Shown here in pieces: positions 23,271 through 33,500 of a stretch of DNA of 64,000 nucleotides; the stretch's first letter is position 1; every line of letters begins with the position of its first letter. Source of the DNA: Parietichytrium sp. I65-24A (lineage: Eukaryota > Sar > Bigyra > Thraustochytrida > Thraustochytriidae); the NCBI GenBank assembly GCA_012862575.1, contig BLSF01000007.1, positions 496,001-560,000 of the forward strand. Reading direction: 5' to 3'. The position numbers and the translations under genes were made by a program. The notes beneath the pieces are model-generated. The model was not told the origin of the DNA. It was given only the letters and a program-made list of their open reading frames with translations, and made no database searches.

Positions 23271-25173
23271 ATGTCCGATCAGGGCGATACCTTCGACGTA
23301 GGCAACATGACGGCTTTGCCCGACAGCACTCAGCGCAACGCCGAGACAAGCCAACCTAATTTAGTTTCACTCGTTAGGAATGTTTCAAAGGACGCCGACA
23401 GCGTCCGCTCGCCAAAGCCGGCGTTGAGCAGCACCGTGACAGAGTCTGGAAAACGCAGGTATTCCCTCGAAAAGCTATCGTCCATGCAGAAGAATCAATC
23501 GCAAAGTTTGGAGCATACATTCAGTACTTTAGACAACGTGCGAACAGAGACGCGAAGGTACTCTTCATGCAACTATCAAATCGTTTCCGCAGTGAGCTTT
23601 GCGGAGAAGGCCACCACCACGAGCGACGAAGTGCCCCGGAGTACGGAGGGGCAATTTAGTGGTATGGTCATTCGCGAAATCCCACCAAATTTCGTCGACC
23701 AGCTCTACAAACAGCTGCGCATGATCTCGTACGCTCTTACTCTTGTATTCTTCAGCACGCTTGTGCTTGGAGCACTTTTGGTAGTCTCTCACGCGTACCA
23801 AGTTTTGCTTTCCAATAATAGTGCTTTCGAGCTTTTACGGAACCCACTTTTGCAAAACGAGACAAGCGATCAGTTTTGTGAACGGATGCAATGGAAAGAA
23901 GCGCTGGATTATGTTGACTACGAGGTCGTTCTTGTTTGTTCGTGGATCCTTGGAGAGCTTGCTGCGCTTTCTCTATCCTATCGCTTCAACAAGAGAGCTA
24001 CGAAAGCGTTCTTTTCAAATCTTATTCTTGGTGGACTCCTCTGGGCGGGGTTTAGCAGCATCGGTCGGGTCTACATTCCAAAGAGTGGTTTTCGAAACCC
24101 CACTTGGATGCCTCTGGTTGTGTTTGTGGTTCCGAGCATGATAAGGCTGTCGATAAAATACGTTGCTTGCAAAACCCCTGTGAAATGGTACGAAAAGATG
24201 ATTCTATCCTTGCAACGAGGAGGTCATATGTATTTTGCGGGGCTTACCGACGTATTGTACGTTAGAGCCTCGCAGCCGACAAAATTCAGCAGCGCGCTCG
24301 GCGAGGTCTTGTTAATTGGAGTCTTCTTCCCTTGCATACAGGTGTGGTAAGTTTTGCATTCTTGAATTATATTTTGCATTCACGGTATTTTGAGAGCGGC
24401 ATTGACGCCAAGTACCCCACAGAGTCAAAACCTTTACTAACGCATCCATCGCAGTGTGCGACTTTTGAGTCTGAGACTGTCAAGAAAGCTAATGTTGCGC
24501 AACCAGGAGGGCAAGTACCTTGACTTGAGCTCTGTCATATACCTTTTCGTGGAGATTGTTCTCAGCACTTCAGCATACTTCGTGCTGTTCTCTTTAAAGT
24601 CCGAAGTGTCATTTTACGCCTCTCTATGCCTCTCGTGTGTGCTCGAGTTCATTTCAACGGTTTTCCAAGTGCAGCTCTGCACAAACCAGAGTATTTTAAA
24701 GATTAGAACCAAAGTGTCCGTGGAGTACGCGAGAAAATTCCAGGCCGAGAAGAATGTTAAGGAGCTTTCGTTCGAAACTCAGGAACGTCAAATGCGCTTG
24801 AAGCATTTGCTGGCTGTTAAAGTGGCGTACGAAGAGCTTGGCGAGGTAAGTGTCAGATTTGCAAATTGGCACCGCAACGTCCCCGACTAACAGCATAGAA
24901 CGACAGAAAATCGGGCTTCTTCTCGGGGGATTCATTGTCCATGCAATGCTTCTCGGAACGATCTTCCCTCACTCAGTTCTTCGCTTGTGCGTGGCATTTC
25001 TCGTCGAGGCATTAGTGGACATTGCCAAGGACTACTTCTGCTTCCGCCATAAAATATATGTGGCGAGAATCTTCTTCACCACCAAGTCGAGCAACCTCGT
25101 CGAGACCGCCAACTTTATTTGTACCGCCGTATTTCTCACCTTCAGCGGCGTCTTCTCCAAGTGCTACTTCTGA
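23271..25173 (+). CDS. Multi-pass membrane protein, three exons
   Basis: I join 23271-24346, 24455-24845 and 24907-25173, giving 577 residues. Intron 1 (108 bp, GTAAGT...CGCAG) splits a codon after its second base. Intron 2 (61 bp, GTAAGT...GACAG) falls between codons. Both keep the frame, and each unspliced frame stops soon after its donor. The ATG MSDQGDTFDV is chosen over an upstream TTG. Residues 1 to ~150 are Ser/Thr-rich and probably cytosolic. About ten hydrophobic helices follow, e.g. ALTLVFFSTLVLGALLVVS, VVLVCSWILGELAALSL and IGLLLGGFIVHAMLLGTIF. No transporter or channel motif is recognised. The neighbour at 21041 is also multi-pass, but I see no clear sequence similarity between them. 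Confidence 0.85.
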
Positions 25174-25721
25174 GGCCTTACAGCGGTATGAACTGTTATG
25201 ATCCTATTTACTCACTCCTCAACATTTTCTTATTCTATTCTATTCTATTCCTCACATGTATTTCCATGTTCCTGGCACGTTCCAAGTACACACATGAAGA
25301 TTGGATGCGTTCCAGGATGTTTCATCAAGATCCATGACCACCCCACCTTCCGATAGGGTTGGCTTACGCTGCACTTCGTGGATCCATCACGTTATGCATG
25401 ATCATGAGTACTCCAACGTTTCGTCCTATTCATCGCGCCGGCGGAGTGCACCTTCAACTGACTTTGGTCTTGCAGACCGGCAACTAGCTGCATCATCTGC
25501 ACGGCAGCGGCTGTGTCGAGCCAGATCGAGCTTGAAGGACAGACAATTAGCGCATTCGCTTTTCCGTTTTTGGTTCTCGCAAACCTGCGTTTGTGATAGA
25601 GAGGTCGTGACATTTTGCGTTTGATTGCTTTTGCTTTCCGTGGCGCTGGCGCTGGAGCTGGATAGGTAAACTGAGACGCGCGACTTGGTTGCGAGAGGGG
25701 CGGCCTGTGCGGAGAGTGTTC
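25174..25721. other. Spacer, 0.55 kb
   Basis: Contains a (TATTC)4 run at 25229-25249. No gene seen. The RING gene frame begins at its right end. Confidence 0.6.
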
Positions 25722-26477
25722 ATGGCTCACAGGAGGAGAAAGGTCAGCGTACCGGCGGCATGGCTGGCGATCGACACTGTGCCGTTGGAAACTGTGGAAA
25801 TCTTAGACCGGGGATGCGACGACGACTGCAGCGACTACATGGATGGAAGGTATTGGAGGGACCTTGTCTTGGAAGACGCGGAGTTTATGAGCTCCCGCTC
25901 AGATCGGCTCTGGTATGAAAAGATGAGAAGGAGGCCGAACCAGGCTTCATCGAGACGGAAATCGGAAGGTTTGATTCACGGCAGGGTGAAGAGGAGGGCA
26001 GATGGGGATTGGAAAGCTATCAAAGAGATATTTAAAGCCGAGCTCGCGCATCGAAAAAGTACGTCCCGGCCTCGTTCCAAGGACCGCTTGGTAAAGGACG
26101 ACATTCCAAAGGCAATGAATGGTTTCGTGTTGCGATCACGCATGATAAAGAACGAATTAGATCGCTTCATGCAGGAATTGCAATATCGCGAGATCACACC
26201 AAACGATTATGACCGGCTTCTTGAGCTGGATGCTTTGCTTCAGCGAGCCACTGTCGCAGAGACAACTTTTGGAAAGTTTCCTGTGGCAAAAGTCGACTCG
26301 AATGGCAATTGTCGCTTTGGGAATGTTGGCACTGACTCCTGTTCGATATGCATCTCGGAATTGTCCAATTCGGAGATTATTCAGCTTCCGTGCAAGCATC
26401 TCTTTCATAGCTCCTGCCTTCGCACGTGGTTGATGGAGCACTCTAATGAGTGTCCTATTGACCGGGTGAAGTACTGA
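25722..26477 (+). CDS. RING-H2 finger protein, probable E3 ubiquitin ligase
   Basis: 251 residues, single exon; the ATG at 25722 is preferred to a TTG at 25689. The N-terminal ~200 residues are basic and charged with a helical stretch. Just before the finger is an ITPNDYDRLLELDALLQ segment of a kind often found upstream of RING domains in protist ligases (family knowledge, not proof). The C-terminal RING has ligands C207, C210, C224, H226, H229, C232 and C244, and in the eighth position D247 (CPID) instead of cysteine. An aspartate there is known as a zinc ligand in Rbx1-type RING-H2 fingers, so the domain may still fold and recruit an E2. The protein ends four residues after this ligand. Substrate unknown. 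Confidence 0.88.
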   Translation: MAHRRRKVSVPAAWLAIDTVPLETVEILDRGCDDDCSDYMDGRYWRDLVLEDAEFMSSRSDRLWYEKMRRRPNQASSRRKSEGLIHGRVKRRADGDWKAIKEIFKAELAHRKSTSRPRSKDRLVKDDIPKAMNGFVLRSRMIKNELDRFMQELQYREITPNDYDRLLELDALLQRATVAETTFGKFPVAKVDSNGNCRFGNVGTDSCSICISELSNSEIIQLPCKHLFHSSCLRTWLMEHSNECPIDRVKY

Positions 26478-26724
26478 TTGAAGATCCAAACGTTGTTTTC
26501 ATTGAACAAACGAGGAAATCCTTCCTTTGTTTAAAGTTATTGCAGTAATCTAGTAACACAGGATCGTGTACATACAAATCCAATCGCATCTCTTTCTTAC
26601 AATGTAGCTCAAGGCTGTCAATTTAACTCCAACCGCAGACTGCTCTTGTCGTGAGGTTTTGGCAGTATAGCTGTTCCATGAACATTGAGACAGACTTGAA
26701 AAGTGAGACATTTACCCAGTGACA

Positions 26725-27717
26725 CTACTTTGTGACACCGGCTAGATCCGGGACCTCTTCGGATTTGGAGTCATCCTTCTTTGTAATGGACGGCGGCGAG
26801 GCGTGACTGCCGTAAACACTTTCTTTTGACTTGAGCTCTGCTGGAAGTTCAAAAGAAAATAGCTTCCTTGACAACACATGCGAACCCACAAAAATAAACA
26901 GAATTAAGAATTTGGCAGACAGCGAGATAGGAGTCTCCACGCCAAAATAATCCACTACGCTCCGGGTGCAGTAAAATCCTAGCGCGCAAGCTGCTGCCAC
27001 GTCCAAGACGTGGTGCGCATGGAGATAAACCCTTCCAAACGATGCAAGTGCGGCGACAGACCACACCCACCACCCGCCTCCAAATGTATGAAGTATACAT
27101 GAGAATACCATCGCCCCAGCTGCATCGCCACTCGGGAAAGACTCCAAAGCCGGCTCCCCTTTCGAGACCAACTCTTGCACCTTGGGGAACAGTCGCTTCG
27201 TCTTCCTCAGTCTGCTCGCATAAGCAACTGTCGGACGCATCCTTCGCGCCGACATTTTAATGAACTGACTGACAGTCTGAGTTACAAACCAGGCCACAGT
27301 CACCAGCGCGGTTGCGACTCCAGCCCTCTCCCCGAGCGCCTGTGACGCCATCCAGCTGGGCATCACGAGCATTGGCACGAGGATGTATTTGACATTTCTG
27401 TAGTAAGTCATAATATCTCCCGACCCGAGGGTCATTAGCAAGTGCACCGTCACCACCACCAGCAGCGGCGTACAAAGTCCCAGCAGCCACGTCAACTGCA
27501 CCCCCTCGCTCGCCTCGCTCGCAAACGCCCCTACAAACAGCGGCAGCACGCCCATCACGATGTGCGGGACACCAAAGAACGTCCCCGGAAGCACGATCAG
27601 ATACTCCAGTCTGCCCATATCCAGCCTCATCACGGGCAAGCTCACCATGCCGTCCAGCGCATCTAGCTTCCTGCTCGGCGGCCACCAGCCCAAAGTGTAG
27701 CTTCTCTCCAGCCCCAT
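26725..27717 (-). CDS. PAP2-family membrane phosphatase
   Basis: 330 residues, single exon, ATG at 27717. About seven to eight hydrophobic helices. The three PAP2 motifs are present. Motif 1 is K154-x6-R161-P162. Motif 2 is FPSGD at 194-198, where the usual PSGH histidine is Asp. Motif 3 is R229-x5-H235-x3-D239, with Gly instead of Ser before the Arg. PAP2 enzymes dephosphorylate lipid phosphates (phosphatidate, sphingoid-base phosphates, polyisoprenyl pyrophosphates) through a His-nucleophile mechanism; H235 and D239 are kept. The Asp in motif 2 could alter activity or mark a subfamily. The C-terminus is a charged tail. Substrate not predictable from sequence. Confidence 0.9.
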   Translation of the reverse strand: MGLERSYTLGWWPPSRKLDALDGMVSLPVMRLDMGRLEYLIVLPGTFFGVPHIVMGVLPLFVGAFASEASEGVQLTWLLGLCTPLLVVVTVHLLMTLGSGDIMTYYRNVKYILVPMLVMPSWMASQALGERAGVATALVTVAWFVTQTVSQFIKMSARRMRPTVAYASRLRKTKRLFPKVQELVSKGEPALESFPSGDAAGAMVFSCILHTFGGGWWVWSVAALASFGRVYLHAHHVLDVAAACALGFYCTRSVVDYFGVETPISLSAKFLILFIFVGSHVLSRKLFSFELPAELKSKESVYGSHASPPSITKKDDSKSEEVPDLAGVTK

Positions 27718-28849
27718 CCTCCAGACACCCAGACACCCAGTGTTAAGTGAGTGTGTGCGTGCGTCTGCCTCAACCGACCAACCTTCTCAGACGCCTCAAA
27801 CCCTCCACGCTTTGCGCTCCTCTCTGCACCCGTGGCGTCCCGCTCGGACCTGGGGGCTCGCACTCGTAGCCACGCTCGTCCTATCCCGCTGTCTTCTCCA
27901 AGATACTATATGATACTGCACAGACTGACAGTGAGTGCTCGAGCACCAGTGACATCCATGGACAAAATAAAGCAAGTACGTAATAAGTACTCACAGTCAG
28001 TACGTGTATCTTTTCCTCCTCTTTCATCTCTTCCATCTCTTTTAGCTGTTTTAGGTGTTTTAGGTGTTTTCGGACCTGGAAGGTGTGCGAAGATGTGTGA
28101 TTACTACAGTAATGCAGATCAAGATGGGACTGGTCTCACCTTCGCGAATGTGGGTGGCTGACTGTTGGGTCTGAAGTTTGAAGGAGTTTGGGATGAATGC
28201 TTGAACGTCTTGTGCGGCCGAAGCCATTGTGGTGATAGTGCACTTGCGCGAGCTTGGGGAAGTGAGCTGCTGCGAGAGCCCCTCCTCGTCTCCCCGTCTC
28301 CCCGTCTCCTCGGAGTTGCGGAGAATGAGATGGTCAAAGTCTTGCGAGCAACAGGATGACTGTGAACGTGAATCAAAGTGCGAGGCTGATTGTGTGAGAC
28401 GCCAGCGAGCCAAGTCGAATGGCTCGGTCAATCGCGCGTTCCGGGCTCGTGAGCTTTGACTGAAACTCGACTGTAAAGGCGCTCCTGAACACGCGTATGT
28501 TGTTGTTTCCCCGACGTGAATGGGAACCAGAATTCAGAAGATTATACCAGCCGAGAGAGAAGAGCTCCCGCAAAGAGAGAGAGAGAAAGAGAGCGTACAA
28601 CAGGCTCTAAACGATGATTTGCGCAAGCGGCTTGGTTGTCAAAAAAAAAAGACTTTCTAGAGCCTGAGTCGGCTGGTCAAGGAGTTGGATTTGTCCACAG
28701 ATATTCTACGAGCAAGCTGATGCAAAACAAGTCGCCCACAGCGCATTTTCACAATAACGGCACAAAGCCGGAATTTGATTTTTCACGGCTTACTTTGCTT
28801 TTGGAGAAGGGATCAAAAATTGTTTACAAAAGATCAATATCAACCGAGC
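27718..28849. other. Spacer, 1.1 kb
   Basis: Holds the exact 14-mer ACTGACAGTGAGTG (27924-27937) also found at 8744, and AGTACTCACAGTCAGTAC at 27987-28004, whose GTACT/AGTAC arms are an inverted repeat. No gene called; the frames here open on TTG. Confidence 0.5.
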
Positions 28850-29140
28850 TTACTTGGGCTGGGAATCTGGCTGTCCCGAGACGGCCCGTTTCTGCGCTTC
28901 TGTGAGAGAATCCAAGGTAATTGGTCTCAGCATCCCCAAGCTCTTCGCGTATATGGTGAATCCCGCCTAGGTCGCCACGCCGCGGACGTTTAGTTAGTCT
29001 ACCCTCGTTTGAGCCCGCGCTGCTAGTTTCCAGAGAGGACGCCAGCGACCCCTTCAAACAACAATCAAACTTACAACGCCGATACTTGTGAAAGCAATCG
29101 TCGAGATCAGGATCCCGTGGAAGGCAGATGATCGACTCAT
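28850..29140 (-). CDS. Probable 60-residue single-pass membrane protein, two exons
   Basis: Not visible as one open frame. Exon 1 is 29075-29140, ATG to GGC GTT, then a GTAAGT donor. The intron is 28967-29074 (108 bp, with CTAAC branch-like words and a CCTAG acceptor). Exon 2 is 28850-28966, ending TAA. The phase is 0 at both sides. Exon 1 gives MSRSSAFHGILISTIAFTSI..., a hydrophobic N-terminal helix. Exon 2 continues it and ends in a polar tail (TLDSLTEAQKRAVSG). The size and shape resemble small mitochondrial or ER membrane subunits, but I cannot name a family. Support is the clean splice phase, an intron length matching another in this window, and the helix formed across the junction. It could still be chance. 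Confidence 0.55.
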
Positions 29141-30214
29141 CCTCCCTTTGCTCGCCGCCTGTGCCGGTGCCGCGGCCTTCGCCTCGTGTGCCTATCTGTG
29201 CACATCTGTGCCGCATTCATCATCTCAATGCTGACCATTTCGCGTCACAAGGGCGTTCTAATGACGCGTATCTCGTGTATTTTCATGAGCACCAAAATCT
29301 ATGAGTACGAGCTGTACGAGCAACACGGAGTTTAGTTTTGTCAGCTCTCGATCTCGTCGAAGAGACCTATAACCTCGAACACTACCACCACGCTGTAGCC
29401 CCGCGTCCCTTCATGTCCCTTCTCCTCTCGATTTCCGCCTCACGTTGCCATTCACGTTGCGTTTTCACCATGGCCAAAACTAAAATGGCGATGAAACCAC
29501 GATGAAACTATAAATTCTCAAGATCATCCAAAGCTCATACGAAGGGAACACCGTTACGCTCGCACTCCCAGTCCACTCGCTCGCTCGTGTATATGTGCGC
29601 TATGTGCGCTACGGCGTGTAGCATCTGTTCGAGCACCATTGGGGAAGCGAGTTCTCCGTCTATTGCCTCTGGCTCTGACGCTGACTCTGTTCAAAACAGA
29701 AAAGGAATTCTGGAGCTCTGAACTCTCAAATTCACGCTGTCTCATTGTTGGCTTTGAATGTTCATTTGCATTGACCATTCCGTTTCATTTTTATTTCATC
29801 TTCACTGTCAATGAACATTTTTATTAAGTATTCTAGTAAGGGCACTAGCTACTATCTTTGGTTCCCCAGTTCTGATCTGGCAATGATAGAAGAACCTATC
29901 CTAATTTAAGAACAGGCTTGATAGCTAGACACTACTGCCAATTGTACTATTGGGCACCATGCGCGATTAGCTAGTGAAATGTGTCGCAGCCGATCGACTA
30001 CCAGCTCTCTAAAGCACAGTAACCTAAGCCTCCCATCCTACCCACCCACATATCCTCTCCTACCACACCCCAACCCAATCTCTATCCAGTCCTACGGCCT
30101 AACATGACCTACGCTCGATGCCCCCCCTAACATCCGCTAACAGCGGCCGGGATGGAATGTCTACTCAACAGAGTAACACGAACCCTATGATGGCGAGTAC
30201 TGAGAATACTTACC

Positions 30215-30245
30215 GAGGGTACTGAGGGTACTGAGGGTACTGAGG
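30215..30245. repeat. GAGGGTACT tandem 9-mer, about 3 units
   Basis: Read directly; units are identical except at the edges. Confidence 0.9.
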
Positions 30246-30310
30246 GGCTGGCTAACTAGCAATGGCTTACCGGAGAGACTACTTGCCACCTGCTACTTGA
30301 GTTTCAATCA

Positions 30311-30339
30311 ATTGATTGATTGATTGATTGATTGATTGA
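30311..30339. repeat. (GATT)n microsatellite
   Basis: About seven GATT units upstream of ValRS. Confidence 0.9.
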
Positions 30340-30377
30340 ACTGATTGAACTGGTGGAAGGAGCAGAAGGATAGAAAC

Positions 30378-30379
<2 letters not shown>

Positions 30380-30425
<46 letters not shown>
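30380..30425. repeat. (AG)n tract in ValRS leader
   Basis: More than twenty AG units followed by AGAGAAG variants, ending ~110 bases before the ValRS ATG. Long GA tracts can be bound by GAGA-type factors or form triplex DNA; here that is only a possibility. Confidence 0.95.
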
Positions 30426-30429
<4 letters not shown>

Positions 30430-30538
30430 AGAAGAGAGAAGAGAGAAGCGAGAATCGGCAGTCACCGATCCCGACTCTTGTATCTCTGCACGCAGGAAAG
30501 AAGTTTGTGTTGAAAACATCAAACATCTCTAGGTGAAT

Positions 30539-33500
30539 ATGGGCGAGCCAGCTTCGGAGGAGACGCTGCAGCGTCTGCGCGAGGAGAATCGCGAGCTGTT
30601 GGAGGAGATTGAACGTCAGGGCGATGGTCTGCGTGCTCTGAAAGAAGGAGGCGGCGGCAAGCAGGAGGTGGATGAACTGGCGGCCAAGCTGAACGAGCTC
30701 AAGTTTCAGCTTCCTATAGAGCTCATGTCGGAGCGCGACGCGAAAAAGTTCCTCAAGCTGCAAGCGAAGAAGCAAAAGGAGGCGGAGAAGGCGGCGCGCT
30801 CGGAGAAGTGGGCTGCTGCTACGAACAAGAACAAGGACAAGAAGAAGAAGAGCGCTCCTCAGGCTGAGGAGGTGTTCGTGAACAAAACCCCTGTAGGCGA
30901 GAAGAAGGACCTCGCCGAGCCGATGGCCAAGGCGTACAATCCGCCTGCAGTTGAAGCGGCATGGGACGCCTGGTGGGAAAACCAGGGCTTTTACACCGCG
31001 GACGTTGACGCAGCGATTAACGCCCCTGCGGACGAGAAGTTTGTCATCGTCATTCCTCCTCCAAACGTTACCGGAAGTCTTCACATCGGGCACGCCCTTA
31101 CTTGCTCGATTGAGGACACCCTTTGTCGCTGGAACAGGATGGTTGGCAAGCACGTCATGTGGCTGCCAGGCACAGATCACGCTGGTATTGCAACACAGGC
31201 TGTTGTCGAGAAGAAGATCATGAAGGAGTCCGGAAAGCTTCGCCAAGACCTTGGCCGCGAGAAGTTTCTCGAGGAGGTTTGGGCATGGAAAAACCAGAAA
31301 GGAGCGCACATCCTGCAGCAGCTGCGCCGCCTCGGTGCTTCTGTCGACCACTCTAGGACGGTCTTCACCATGGACGAGAAGCGCTCCAAATGCGTTACAG
31401 AAGCATTCGTCCGCTTGTACGAGGACGGGCTCATCTACCGTGACACTCGCTTGGTGAACTGGAGCCACGCTCTGAACACTGCCTTGTCTGACGTTGAGGT
31501 TGATCACGAAGAAGTCAAGGGCATCACATTGCGTAGCGTGAAGAATCACGACAAGAACAAAAAGTACGAATTCGGTACGCTCACGTCTTTTGCTTACAAG
31601 GTCGTCGACGAAAGCGGGGCACCAACCGACGAGGAGATCATCGTGGCCACCACCCGTCTCGAGACGATGCTCGGTGATAGCGCCGTCGCAATTCACCCGG
31701 AAGATCCTCGGTATACCCATCTCCACGGTAAACGCGTGTACCATCCTTTCCGCAAGTGCTCAATTCCTATTGTCACCGACGCAGAGCTCGTGGACATGTC
31801 CTTTGGAACTGGTGCTGTGAAGATCACCCCTGCTCACGATCCAAATGATTTCAAGTGTGGCCGCAAGCACAACCTGGAAGAGATTTCTATTTTGAACGAC
31901 AACGGATCCATCAACGGTGTCTGCGGCGCTCCATTCGAAGGCATCATGCGCTTTGATGGGCGCTACCTCGTCGAGGAAGAGCTCAAAAAACTTGGTCTGT
32001 TCAGAGATAAGCAGCCACACACCATGCAGATCCCAATCTGCTCTCGCTCTGGGGATATAATCGAGCCTCGCTTGGTGCCGCAGTGGTGGGTCAAGTGCGA
32101 CACAATGGCGGCTGAAGGTGTCGAAAAGGTGCGCTCTGGCGAGCTCAAAATTGTTCCAGAGTTTCACAAGAACACGTGGTTTGGGTGGTTGGAGAACATC
32201 CAGGACTGGTGCATCTCTCGCCAGCTGTGGTGGGGTCATCGCATTCCTGCTTACAAGGTCGTTTCGCCGTCGTGCGGTGAGAAGTGGTTTGTCGGCAGGG
32301 ACGAGGCTGAGGCCAAGGCTAAGGCTTCCAAGGAGCTTGGAGTTGCTGAATCCGAAATCCAGCTTGAGCAGGACCCGGATGTCCTTGACACCTGGTTTTC
32401 CTCGGGGCTCTTTCCTTTCGCAACCTTTGACTGGGCGCAGGAGGGAGAGCAGGCCGAGAAGGAGCTCAAGGCGTTTTTCCCAGGAACCTTGCTCGAAACC
32501 GGTCACGACATCATCTTCTTTTGGGTTGCCCGCATGGTTATGCTGTCTCTGCAGCTTATGAAGTGTCTGCCGTTCTCAACGGTCTACCTACACGCCATGG
32601 TCCGCGATAAGTATGGCCGCAAAATGTCCAAGTCTCTTGGCAACGTGCTTGATCCAATTCAGGTTATGGAGGGCATCTCTTTGGAGGAGCTCCACAAGAG
32701 CTTGTACGCCGGAAATCTGCCAGAGAGTGAAATCGAAAAGGCAAAGGAGGGGCAGCGCCTGGATTACCCGGACGGTATTCCAGAGTGCGGAGCTGACGCC
32801 CTTCGATTCGGGCTTTTGGCTTACACGGTTCAGGGCCGTGATGTAAACCTCGACATCAACCGCGTTGCTGCATACCGCAGGTTCTGCAACAAGCTATGGC
32901 AGGTGACCAACTTTATGATGATCAACATCGGAGAAACGTTCTCGCCGTCCAAGACATTCTTGTCAGACGTCGTCAACCGCAAGGTGTCTGGGCTCTGCTT
33001 GCGCGATCGCTGGATTCTCAGCAAGCTTGGCTACCTCGCGGCAAGCTGCAACGATTCGTTCTCAAAGTACGAGTTTGCTGGAGTTACCTCGGCGCTCCAC
33101 CGGTTCTACCTAGAAGAGCTTTGTGATGTGTACGTTGAGGCAGTCAAACCGGTTATGCGCGCAGGAGGTGCCGAAGATGCTTCCCAGGAAGCCAAGGAGC
33201 AGATGAACGCTGCGCAAAACACGCTGTGGTACTGCCTTGACGTTAGCTTGCGTCTCATGCACCCAATTATGCCATTCGTAACTGAGGAGCTCTGGCAACG
33301 TCTCCCAGGGCGTCCACAACCTGCCCCACCTTCCATTATGGTCGCGCACTACCCAGGATCCACTCCTGTCGCAAACCATGCCAACGACCAGGCTGCGCAC
33401 GACGAGACCGACGCTCTCAATAAGATTCAGGACGCTGAGGCGGACGAGTACTTTGCCCTCGTCAACCTCGTTGCCGCAGGCATGCGCTCCCTCGCAGCAT

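Larger units (their letters stand above)
29141..30538. other. Divergent spacer and ValRS leader, 1.4 kb
   Basis: Contains relic-like CTAG-rich text at about 29825-30210, a GAGGGTACT 9-mer repeated at 30215-30245, (GATT)n at 30311-30339 and a long (AG)n tract close to the ValRS start. Confidence 0.5.

Noticed and set aside
30308-31744. 478-codon minus-strand frame over the ValRS 5' end
   Set aside because: It is antisense to a certain gene, its end is translated (AG)n and (GATT)n repeats, and it has no domain. The 31760-32506 minus frame is rejected for the same reason.
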